Shown here piece after piece: positions 35,308 through 46,300 of a stretch of 64,000 nt of DNA. The notes beneath the pieces are model-generated. The model searched no databases, had not been told where the DNA came from, and was given only the letters and a program-made list of their open reading frames with translations. The DNA comes from Dastarcus helophoroides (Eukaryota; Arthropoda; Insecta; Coleoptera; Bothrideridae). The stretch covers positions 28,966,598 through 29,030,597 of the forward strand of contig CM053330.1 in the NCBI GenBank assembly GCA_028583605.1, written 5' to 3'. The translations under genes and the position numbers were made by a program. The first letter of the stretch is position 1, and every line of letters begins with the position of its first letter.

Positions 35308-35753
35308 ATATTTTTGGACGTTTTACGTTTTTACTTTCTCTTTATTGATCTAATTTTGAGACAAAATCTGGGATTTCCAATAAATAGTATTCTCTTGCCT
35401 CTTTTAACATTTCAACCGAATTTTGAGCCGAAATTTAAAATAAGAAAAATTTCTAGAATAGTTTTAACTTCTTTAAGTATTTTCCGATGACTATACCTTT
35501 TTTATTTAAATTTTAACACAATCTGAAATTTTTCAAAAAATATACTGAATATTTCAACGAAAAAAAAATATGTTTATCAAACTGTTTGCTGCTTTTATAA
35601 TTATTTCGACCTAATTTTTTCCAAAAAAAAACAAATATTCATAAAATTTTCGAAACTTTTAGATAAGTAGGTATTTCGCGATCTTTCCGGAAAAAAAGCC
35701 AATTTTCGAAGTTTCGAATTTGTGGACAACGCATAATTTTAAGAAAAATTAAG

Positions 35754-36113
35754 AGATCTTAACCTGTGGTCTATGAACCCATTGGGTGTCGATATCGTAA
35801 ATATCAGGGATCCGTGGCTGCCTGAAAAAAATGCATTGGGTACGATGGGCTTCTTTTTAGTAAACAGAAGTTTCCTTTGGGTGCATGAGCACCCAACGAC
35901 TTTGGTCGTTAAAAACAGAGGACTGGGCAACGAGACAATGAAGAATTTGTGCCATTGGACTTAATAATTTTTTTTTGTTATTGTTCGTCAAAGTTAACGT
36001 TGGAATGATACACCAATTTCTTAGTCATCATGGATACTCAAGGGGCTGGATGATTTCCGTAGGGCTGATGAAATTTTATAAATGGTCCGCGACTACTAAA
36101 AGGTTAAGAAAAA
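35754..36113. mobile_element. Small hAT (Charlie-type) element
   Basis: The left end CTTAACCTGTGGTCTATGAA and the right end GGTCCGCGAC...GGTTAAG are in inverted arrangement. Internal CTCAAGGGGCTGGATGATTT is the usual right-side context of such elements. At about 360 bp there is no transposase. It sits in the spacer of the giant inverted repeat. Confidence 0.6.
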
Positions 36114-36380
36114 TTCGAAAGATCTAAAATTTTATCCAGGTATTAGGCGATACCCGCGACTTCGTCTGCGTGAATGAAAAGAAATAATTCTTGGATCACC
36201 TTTTTGAAAATTACTATTTTTTTAAGAATTCGATTTGCATTGAAAATTTAGAATTATTTGTAACTTTTTGGCATTCTAAAATATCTACTTTTTTAATATG
36301 TTCACATTTTCTCCTTCGACTCACAAAATTTCCACTTTTCTTTAAAATTTCGACCTAATTTTGAAGATTTTGTTTTTTTA

Positions 36381-38971
36381 GAATTTTTGACTTTTTAGAA
36401 AATGACTTCTTCAAAGTGTATTATATTTTGATTTTCTTTGGAACATTTTTTTGCTAATTTCTGTCTTAACTGTTTTCTAAAGATGAAACTTTTATGAAAA
36501 TTTCCTTTTCAATATCTTTTTTTTGAATAATTTGACTGTAATTCAGAGTTTTCGAATTTTTGGGAAATTTTGATTTTATCACATTTTGACCTTATTTTTA
36601 AAAATTTTTACAGTTTTTCAAAATCCTTGTCTTGTTAATAAAAACGAATACCTTTTATAAAATTGTAACTTAAAATTTCAACTCTTTTGCAAATTTGACT
36701 ATCTTTAAATTCGCCTTTTTAAAAAATTTTCAATTGTTTTTGAAAATTTATATTTTTTGAAAGTTAAGCTTTTGAAAACATTGATGCACCTAAAATGTTT
36801 GTTTTTTTTAATTCGACTTTTCTTCAAAATCTCGGGTTTTCTCCAAATTTTGCCTTTTTGAAAATGACCTTTTTTTAAAAAATCCAACTTTTCGTTTTTA
36901 ATTAAAAATGTTGAATTTCCAATGTTTCATTTTTTTAATTTCCATTTTTCTAAATTTTAACTTATTTTGTAAATTTAAACTCTCACAATTTCACCTCTCT
37001 AGGATTTTGATTGGCTTTCGAATTTTTTGAAAATTTTTACGCAAAGTCAAAGTTTTTCAAAGTTTCAACTTCTTCTTCGGAATTTAGATGTTTTTAATAA
37101 TAACAAATAAGGGGATTGGTGCAAAAGTGGTCCAAATGTATCCATGGAAATGCAGTGAAAATCAACAAAGAAAATTCTAATTTGTAATACATAAAGCAAA
37201 TATGAAATACTGCTGCCATCTGCTAAGTAGTAAAAGCGTTGAACATGAGTTTGCATTGCACTGACAACGGTTGCACTTACAGATATCAATTTCTGTGTAA
37301 AATAAACTGAAAATCAGGAAATATCTAAATATGTTGGTTAGGCCACTTTTGCACTAAACGCCTAAAATTGGATTATGTTGAAATATCGTTTCTTTTGAAA
37401 TCTCTATTTTTTTTTCAAAATATCCACTTTTTTTGAAAATGTTCAGTTTTTTTTAAACTTTTGACTGGAAGTGTTAATTCTTTTTTTAAAAATGTCGACT
37501 TTTACTTCAAAAATTTCGTCTTTTTCTCGATATCTCGACTTAAATGTCGTAAATTGGACTTTTATTTAAGAAATTAAATAATTCGACTTTTTCCAGCGAG
37601 TTGTTTTTTAAAAAATTGAATTTTTCTAAAATTTTACTTCCCATTATTTTTACTTTTTTTGAAAATTTTGACCTTTTATCGTCATAAAATTTCAATTTTT
37701 TTCTCAAAGTAACGACTTTTTTCGGAATTAGAACTTTTTTCCAAATTCAGAAATTTTGTGAAAATTTCGACTTTTTTCAAAAAAAGTTGATCTTTTCTTC
37801 AAACTTTTTCGACTTCTTGAAATATTCGCCTCTCCCAAAATATTTTAATTTTTTTTGAAAAATCTGACTTTCAAAACGGAGCAATTTTAGTTTTGAAAAA
37901 TTATATAAAACCTTTAAGATCTAACTAAATTTATATCATTAATGTGGCATTTTAAAAATGAGTTATGTATTTTTTAAGTTTAAAGTTAAAGTTAAAAAAA
38001 GTCAAAATTTAGAAGAATTTAAGAATTGGAATTTTCACAAAAATCTTTTTCAAGATTTTGAGGTTCAAAGAGAAAATTTGGAAATGATGTCAAGATTTCA
38101 AGAAGAAACGTCAAAATGTCTAAAAAATGTTCCTTAATATTTCGATTGAAACATCGAAAGCGTCGAATTGAAGCCAAAATTCGAGTTTAAAACTTAATTA
38201 TTTAAAAGTTTGTTTTTAAAAAAAAGAACAGTTAAAAGACAAAATATGCAAAAATTTGGATAAATTCGTATAAAGGCACGTCGTCAGCTCTCAACTCGTG
38301 TAGGCAACTCTAAATACAATAACGTGTATTATTCATTACATACATTTTAAGTGGTTTTTAATCCCCATTTTTACCACCTTAGAGGCTGAATTTTTAAAAA
38401 TCTTTTATTGTTGCTCACATACGTATTACGGCGAACATCTGTCCGAAGTTGTATGCTCCTAGGCCCACCGGTTTAGACTGTGCATTGTCTATCAGTTAGT
38501 GTTTGGATAATTATTAAGTAAATTGTAAAATTTTCTTATTGTTAGTTATAATTGAGGTGTTTAGGGCAAAAGTGGCATAATCAACATATTTAGACATTTC
38601 CTGATTTTCAATTTATTTCACTCAGAGCACTGATATGTGTAAGTTCAACAATAAATTTTATTGTTGAATATACTTTACAAGTTATGTATGTTGAACAATT
38701 CCACCAAAAAGGATTAAGAATATCAGCTTGGATGAATTTCGTTCATCATGAGTGAAAATCCCAACTAAAAAAATCAATGCCACCACAGGATTAACATACT
38801 ACAATCAACTCATGTGACCCCACAACACAACCCCCACCCCCAGCTTGAGTATGCTTCTAACATTTCGCTTTTTATTGCTCTGGATTGCAAAATGATTTTA
38901 CTGGGTAAATGCGCGATTCCATATCAATTAAAACGATTTAATTTCCATCATTTATAGTTTTGTTTACGTGT
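36381..38971 (-). repeat. Giant inverted repeat, right arm
   Basis: This is the reverse-complement partner of 31435-33812. It is about 210 bp longer, mainly because of a MITE at 37110-37363 that the left arm lacks. The spacer between the arms (33813-36380) holds the mariner and hAT remnants. Confidence 0.8.
37110..37363. mobile_element. MITE inserted in the right arm only
   Basis: The ends AGGGGATTGGTGCAAAAGTG and CCACTTTTGCACTAAACGCCT are inverted (GTGCAAAAGTGG core). The left arm is continuous here (ACATAATCAGATTTATT), which defines the insertion. Related right-half sequence (TAAATATGTTGATTAGGCC) occurs at 31816-31850 and 38565-38600 in both arms. Confidence 0.7.
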
Positions 38972-38974
38972 CCA

Positions 38975-40005
38975 GTATCCATTATCTGTGGATTTCAATT
39001 GAACGGAAGGCCGCGGTTAAACGCATTAGTCGGTTCGTTTAACTAAAAAGGGCGAAAGGCTTCTGCAAGCAGAAGTGGAAATAATCGTAAATTTAACGTT
39101 TCGCTACTCACGGTTGACTAGCTGGATTAACTTCACTTGAAACGGGTGTAAATTAGATTTAAAGTTTCATTTTTGCTGAAAATTCAGCGAATTGCTCTTG
39201 ATTATTTTTTGTTGGGTTTGTACATTTCGTAAACGTTGAGTAGCCTGGATTAATGTGTATACTAGATATTAGATTTAAAGTTTTTTAATTAACTCTATTA
39301 TAATAATTACTCTAATGTTAATTTGACGTTATAGACGAAATTGTGGCAAAAATAAAAAATGTTCATATAAAACTAATAATTTCGAGAAAAAATTTTGAAT
39401 TTGTAATAATTTCAACTAATTCTCAATCGTTTTTATTTTCATAGGCAACCCTAAGTATTAACTCAACGTTACTGATACTGAAGCACTCGAAAGTACGCGA
39501 AAGTCAACTTCGCCGCCACCGTGCCGAGAAAATTAAAATAGAAATGGATGCAGTCCCGCAACTACAACGAAGTCCAAATGGGCAACATCCGCGATTTTAT
39601 TATCTAGCGGAGATTACGCTCCGAATTGCTGAACTTTCAGCTGAATTGAGAAAACTCACTCATATGCAATTTGCCTGGCTGGAGTAGATGATCCCACCCA
39701 CACGTAGATATGAAAGTTCGAAAGCTCGGCATAAGAGTCCTTGCTTTCCGCAAAAGTTTCTGAAATGCCAAAGCTTTTATCATCGTTGCCAGCGCTCGTA
39801 ATATGGCTGGCAACTGATTGCTCGCGTAATGTAGTTTTTTTGCTTTAAGCTATAAGAGAATATCTTGATGTCTTTTAAGATATTCTAGCGTTGCTTTAAT
39901 TGATTTACTGACTTTTAACTTTTATAGCTGCTACTTGTTACATTCTTAACTTTTCGCTTTTATTAAGTTCCCCAATTTTCATTATACACCGAGTACATTT
40001 AGAAA
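38975..40005. other. Unassigned single-copy-like DNA
   Basis: GC-richer DNA (39480-39820) outside the giant inverted repeat. No ORF or RNA signature was found. Confidence 0.4.
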
Positions 40006-40009
40006 TATG

Positions 40010-42065
40010 TTTGTTACGAAATTTTTCGATTTTTTAAACTCTACGTCGCTAGAAATTCGTAAAAAAGTAAATTCAAAATTTTTATCTTTTTTTAGTTTTT
40101 ATTTGGTAATTTTAACTTTTTTGCTTACTTAATTTTAAACTTTCAGCTTAAATCTTTTTTTCTCAAATTTTGACCTCAAACTTAGAATTAAAAGTTTTTC
40201 TGGAAAACATTTTACTTTTTTACCGAAACTTGGACTTTAATTTCGAAAATTCAACATATGTAAGTATTCCTCGTACAATATAGAATTTGAGATTAGACAT
40301 TTATTTCCCAAAATTTAAACAGTTTTTTGTACTATTTTTTTCAAATTTCGTTTTTTTATAAATTTCTGATTTATTCTCGGAGTCGAATTTCTATAAAATA
40401 TTTGGTTTTAGAAAAATCTGGATTTTTTTTTTAATTAGGTTAAAAATCTTTTAATTTTATTTATTCTTTTCAAAAGTCGTCGTTTTCTGAAAGTTATCTT
40501 TTTTTCGTTTAAGTTGCTCGAAGTTGGAAATTATTTCTCAAAAAATTTTCTTTTACAAGAAATTTAGCCTTTTAGTAAAAAAACAAATTTCTTGAAAAAC
40601 AATATTTTGGAAATTTGACAAAAAATACTTTTCAAAGATATCGACTTTATTTCTCAAATTTGCATTTTTTTGTTTTTGTAATTTTGACAGATCCCTAATA
40701 TTCGACATGTGTTTTTTCTAAATATGACTTTTTCCACACTTTGATCCAAATAGCATTTTTTCTTCAAATTTCGTGGCTTTTCTTAAAATTCTAATTTTCT
40801 GCTCGAGATTCATAGTTTTCCTAATATATTAATAAAAAAAAGACCAATAATTAAAAAATACTCCAAATTTGGGAAAAGACGACTTTCGATGAAAAAGTCG
40901 TTATTCTCAAAATGAAATTGAAATTTTTCAAAGAAAGTTTGATTTTAGGAAAATTGAGAATAAATTTGAATTTTTCAAAAAAAGCAATTTTTGTCCTTTT
41001 ACAGAACTTCCAAAAAATATTTTTCAAAATCTTTCAATGAATATTTTTCTCCAAATTTTGTCTTTTTATGAAAATATCGACCAAAATAAAAAAAATCACA
41101 TTTTGGTTAAACAGGCGAAAGTTGCAGAAATTAGAATTGTGAAGAGGGTCGAAATTTTCACAACAAAAACAAATTTTGAGAAATAGCGAAAATTTAAAAG
41201 AGAACTGACGAATTTGAAAATAAAAATTTAAAATTTTAAGGACGACAAGTTTTAGGAATACATTTGAAATTAAAAAAAACGAAAAAAGAAGTCTAAATTT
41301 CCAAATTTTTTAATTTGAAGGCAGAAATTAAGGAATCAGTTGAAAATATTCCGGAAAGTTAGATTCTAAAAAAATCGAAACCTACAGAAAAAGCCGACAT
41401 AGGAGAAATAATCGAGAAAAAGATCGAATTTTCGAGAGAAAAGTCGACATTTTGAGAAATTGAAAAATTTTAATTTGAAAAAAGTAGAATTTTGCGAATA
41501 GAATCATAATTTTGAAAAAAAAGATGAATTTTGACAAAAATAATTCCATCAAGAAAAAGGCGAATTTGGAGGAAAAATTTGCCATTTTGAAATGGAATGG
41601 AAATTTCGCAGAGAAAACCAAATTTGAGAACAAGGTTTAAATTTTTTGAAAAAAAATTTTCTCGCAGGTTATATTTTTTATAAAAATGCAATATATTTCC
41701 AAAACCCAAAATCTGTAAATAAATATTTTTTACATATTTTTACCTTTTTATCAAAAGATCGACCAAATTTGGAAAAAAAGCTAAATTTTAAGAAACCTAA
41801 GAAAAGTCGTATTTTAAAAACAGCCGAAATTTTCAGAAAAATCTAAATTTTTAGAAACAACGAGATTTGGAACAAAAAACGACGAATTTTAAAATAAAAA
41901 TTTAAATATTTGAGAAAGTCAGATTTTAAGGAAAAAAAATCGAATTCCAAGAATATATTTGTAATTAAAATAAAAACGAATTTGTTGGAAAAACTCGAAA
42001 TCTCGAGGAAAAAACGAATTTTGAAGTATAAAAATTAAAATTTCTGGATAAACTCCTTTTCCGGT
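40010..42065. repeat. Degenerate satellite block with orientation switch
   Basis: It is reverse-oriented to about 40830 and plus-oriented from about 40850 to 42065. It ends at TTTTCCGGTTGAATATG, a junction also seen at 51920. Confidence 0.7.
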
Positions 42066-42119
42066 TGAATATGTATTTTCAGTTGACTGCCTAAGCCAGT
42101 GGGGGGAAAGTAACATCAA

Positions 42120-43090
42120 TCTGGTACAACATTGCTATAAGAGAAAAGTTCTTTTCCATATACATATAAACCTATAATAATAAAAATTTATAAATGCCAT
42201 TTTATTCGTTTTGACTGCCATTTTCGCCTATTTTATTTGCCATTTATGTCGCCAAAACTTAACTTTTTTACTGTCACAATTTCCTGGCTCTAGTTATACC
42301 AATTCATTTCATGTATCGCTGATTGTTAGCCTGTATGAAACCTACTTTACTTCACCATGGGTGAATTGTAACAGTAGTTTCGGCAGTTTTTTCTTTTTTA
42401 TATCAACTCATTTCATATGGAAGTGGATATATATTACATCAAATTATTTAAAAAGTTTTGTTAAATTTTAAAATGGCGGAACCCATTTTGGCTTCCGTAA
42501 GAAAAAAACGAAGTTGCAATAAGTTTCTCGGAAATTATTTAACAAGTAACTACAAGGCCTTTAAGAAATCATTATTTAAAATTTTCTCAATCGGACCCCA
42601 AACAAAGAAATTACAGCAGATTTAAAAAAAAAATACCGTTTTTCACCGTTTCAACAGAAAAATGTTTTCCACTAAAAATGATGCGCTAACGACGAATAAT
42701 TATTCGAATATGAAACTTTCCGATTAAAACATTATCTTTTTAAACAATAAGACATTTATCGATGAGACACAATGGACAATACAAAATATTTGACTTTGAT
42801 TCTTTTGAGTGAAGATTTATTAACAGAACTAGTGGAATGTACGATTATATAGCGAACAGTCCCATTGTGCATTGAATCACTCTTGAGTTGGTGTCCGTGA
42901 ATTCCCAACCATTAAAACGTGAAATAAAAATAACCTAATAAGTATGTATAGTCAAGAATCTTAATTACAATCGCTGCATTTATAATTCGTCCTGTTTACG
43001 CTCATCTTTGCACTTGTTAGTTAAATTTCCTCGTAATTTTCTTGGATTTTGTTTTTCACCGAGACCTAGCGCGCATCCGATTACGTTATT
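42120..43090. other. Upstream region of the SVWC gene
   Basis: 42470-42680 is distantly similar to the arms of the 24590-26132 element (TTTCTCGGAAATTATTT, ATCGGACCCCAAAC, GAAATTACAGCAG). The rest is unassigned and may hold regulatory DNA. Confidence 0.35.
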
Positions 43091-43091
43091 T

Positions 43092-43126
43092 AGTAAAAAT
43101 ATCAACTTGCTGATTATATTCAGTTA
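43092..43126 (+). promoter_or_regulatory. Putative core promoter of the SVWC gene
   Basis: An initiator-like TTCAGTTAG lies at 43119-43127, with the A at 43122. An A/T-rich TAGTAAAAATA stretch sits about 30 bp upstream (43091-43101). This would give a ~120-nt leader before the ATG at 43241. The match is weak and positional only. Confidence 0.35.
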
Positions 43127-43240
43127 GTATTAAACATCACGAGATAAACTTCGCTATCATAAGAATATTTTGATCTGTGACCTCCGATTTTAATAAATTG
43201 ATGTGCATTAACAAGTGAGATAGAAGTTCAGTACACCAAG

Positions 43241-43340
43241 ATGAGAACCCTGTGTTTCGTAGCTCTTGTTCTTGGATTGCAAATAGTTGGTTCTTTGGCT
43301 TCATTAGCCATCGAGAGACCAAATTTAGAGAAACTAAGAG
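43241..43340 (+). CDS. SVWC gene exon 1 (signal peptide)
   Basis: This exon holds 33 codons plus one base. The start was chosen because the ATG is followed directly by a typical signal peptide and the frame stays open to the donor AGAG|GTAAGAA at 43341. A short upstream ORF (ATG 43201, stop within six codons) lies in the 5' leader. Signal cleavage is expected near residues 20-23. Confidence 0.8.
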
Positions 43341-46300
43341 GTAAGAAATCAACTTAGTGTTAGTTTTTTAAAGAAATAGATTTTAAAATTGGAAGTGCTC
43401 TATGGAAACATACGGTAGAATTGTAGCGTTGCATGTCTCAAAGGCCTTCGATAGAGTTACTTCTCGCCAAATTAATATCTTATGGACTTCCATTGGGTCT
43501 CTGTTATTTGATATCCACTATCCTAAATGACAGATCTCTTCAGGTCGTCGTTGATGTTGATGGTATCTCATCTGAGACATTTGCTATCAATGCAAGAGTA
43601 TCCAAAGGATCTGTTTTATCTCCTTCTCTGTTTCTATGACATATAAACGATTTCTTTGCTTCAACTTATAATCTGATAACATGCCCATGCCGATGATAGT
43701 AACTTAATATCATCCTTTTTCTCCAAGAAACCACTGTCTGCTGCTATTACAGATAGGCTAAGGCAGGGGTCGGCAAACCGCGGCTCGCGAGCCGCATGCG
43801 GCTCTTTTAAAAGACAATTGGGGCTCTTTAAAGTCCCATAAAAAATAAATAAATAAAAGCTAGAATGGACAGACACGCAGAAAATGAGTACTTATTAAAC
43901 AAGTGATCTGCAGAAGTCGACATTTCCAAAAATATTTTTCTAGGAATTTTTAGATTTTGTTTAAATTTTAACAAAAAAGTTTTGATTTCAAGAAGTATTT
44001 TTCCGAAATTTTTGATTGATTTGTATTAACATTTTGAAAAAAACACATGAAACTTTAAATTTCTAAAAAAAGATCAATTTGGGAAGTCGACATTTCTAAA
44101 AAATATTTTTCTCATGATTTTTACTTTTTTATTTGTAAATTTTCTACAACCTTGAAATTTCGTAAGAAAAAGTTAATTCAACTTTTGTGAGAAAATAAAT
44201 CTAAATTTACTGAAACAGCAAAGATCGAAGCTCGAAGTAAAAGGTGAATTTTCCAGAAAAAGTCAAATTTTGGGAAAAAGGAAGAGATTTCGAAAAAATT
44301 GAGAAAAAAAAGAGACTTCGAAAAAATTGAGAAAAAGAAAGAAATTTCAAAAAAAAACTAATTTATCAAAAATTTTCAAAAATAGGTAAAATTAAAAAAA
44401 AAAGGTCGAATTCCGACAATAGACTGAAACCCAGAGCAAATTAAAAACCTGAAATTTTTACACAAATTTGAATTGTTTCAAAATTTATAAAATAATAAAA
44501 AGAGAAATTGCAAAAATAAACTGGAAGCTTAAAAAAAATTGTCGAACTTTAAAAAAGTCGAAGTTTTTCAGAGAAGAAGAAAAAAGTCAAATTTTAGGAA
44601 AAATTTCAAGGAAAACGTTAAAATTTTAAGAAAAGCTCAAGATTTCGACAAAAAATTTGCAATTTTCCAAAGAAATTAATATTTTGAGAAGAAATTTGAA
44701 ATTTCGAGAAGACGATTTAAAAAATCCCAATTTTGCTGATAAATTCGAATTTTGAGAAAACTGGTAAAATAATTTCGAAAGAAAAGAGAATGTCTATAAA
44801 ACTTTCAGTTTCAAGAAAAGTATTAAATTTTAAAAAAAGGTCAAAATTTCCCCGAGGAAATCAAATTTAAAGAAAAAATTAAATTTTGAGATTTGAAAAT
44901 AGATGAATTTCGTTCGAACTAAAAGTTGAAATCTCCAGAAAAAGCTTAATTTTGAAAAAAAAGAGATATCGAAAAAAATAAATGTCAAAATTCTCAAAAA
45001 AGCAAAATTTTAGAAAAAGACTTCGAATTTTGACAATACATTGAAATTCGCAAAACGAATTTAAAAACCTAAATTTAAATTTTGTGAAAAATTGTATAAT
45101 TCCGAAAACTGTGAAAAATTAAAAGCTTCAAAAAATTTGTCGAACATCTTTTCAGAAGTCAAAGTTTTCCAGAGAAGAAAAAAATAAAAAAATTGCAATT
45201 TTCCCGAGAAAGTTATACTTTTAAAATAAATTGAAATTTCGAGAACGAGACCAATAAAAAAAACTCCAAATTTTCAGATAAATCGAATTTTGAGAAAATT
45301 GGTAAAATAATTTCGAAAGAAAAGAAAATGTCAATAAAACTTCCAGTTTCGACAGAAGTATTAAATTTTAAAAGGTCAACATTTCCCGGAGAAAGTCAAA
45401 TTTTAAGAAAAAAATCAAATTTTGAGAATTGAAATTAGATGAATTTAGTTCTAAATAAAAGTTGAAATTTTCAAAAAAAAACCGAATTTTGAAAGAGATT
45501 TAAAAAAAATGAATTTGTCAAAAGTTCATAAAAAAGATAAAAATAAAAAAAAACGTCGTATTTTGACAATTAGATTGAAACCCAGAACATATTTAAAACC
45601 TGAAATTTTTAAACAAATTTAAATTTTGTGAAGAATTGTAAAATTTCGAAGAGAGAAATTGTAATAAATTGATTGTTTAGAAAAGATCCTCGAACTTTTA
45701 ATAAGCCGAAATTTTCCGGAGAAAATAAAAATAAAAAATTTGCATTTCTCCAAAGAAAGTTAAATTTTGAGAATAAATTCGAAATTTGGTAGAATTGGTA
45801 AATAATTTCAAGGAAAAAAAATATAATTTTGAGATTTAGTGAAACATTTTGAAAATTAACGACTTTCGCCAAAAAAATCGCAGCTTGCATAAACAATAAA
45901 ATGTCGAATTTTAAAAGTCGAAATTTCGAAGAAAACCGAATTTTACGAAACAAGTCCAAATTTGTAGAAAATAAATAAAAGTTTAAATGTTTAGTAAAAG
46001 TCAATATTTGGGTAAAATGGCTAAGCTTGGAAAAAAAACGAATTTTAAAAAGAATATATAAATTTCGAGAAGTGTTGAAGTGGTTTAATGTTTAGTAAAA
46101 GTTAATTTTGAGAAAAATGCCAAAATTTGGTAAAAGGACGAATTTCAAAAAAATGTTGATTGTTCTAGAAAAAAACCGCAATTTAAAACAAGGTCGAAAA
46201 AACGTAATTTTGAAAAAATATAATTTTGACAAAAGTGAAATTTGGGAATAGATCTAAATTTCGAAAAAGGAAAACTATGAAAAAAGATCGAGATCTTTAA

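Noticed and set aside
36051..36090. CTGATGA box near 36067 as another hammerhead
   Set aside because: No stem II hairpin or GAAAC follows; the box is part of the hAT right end.
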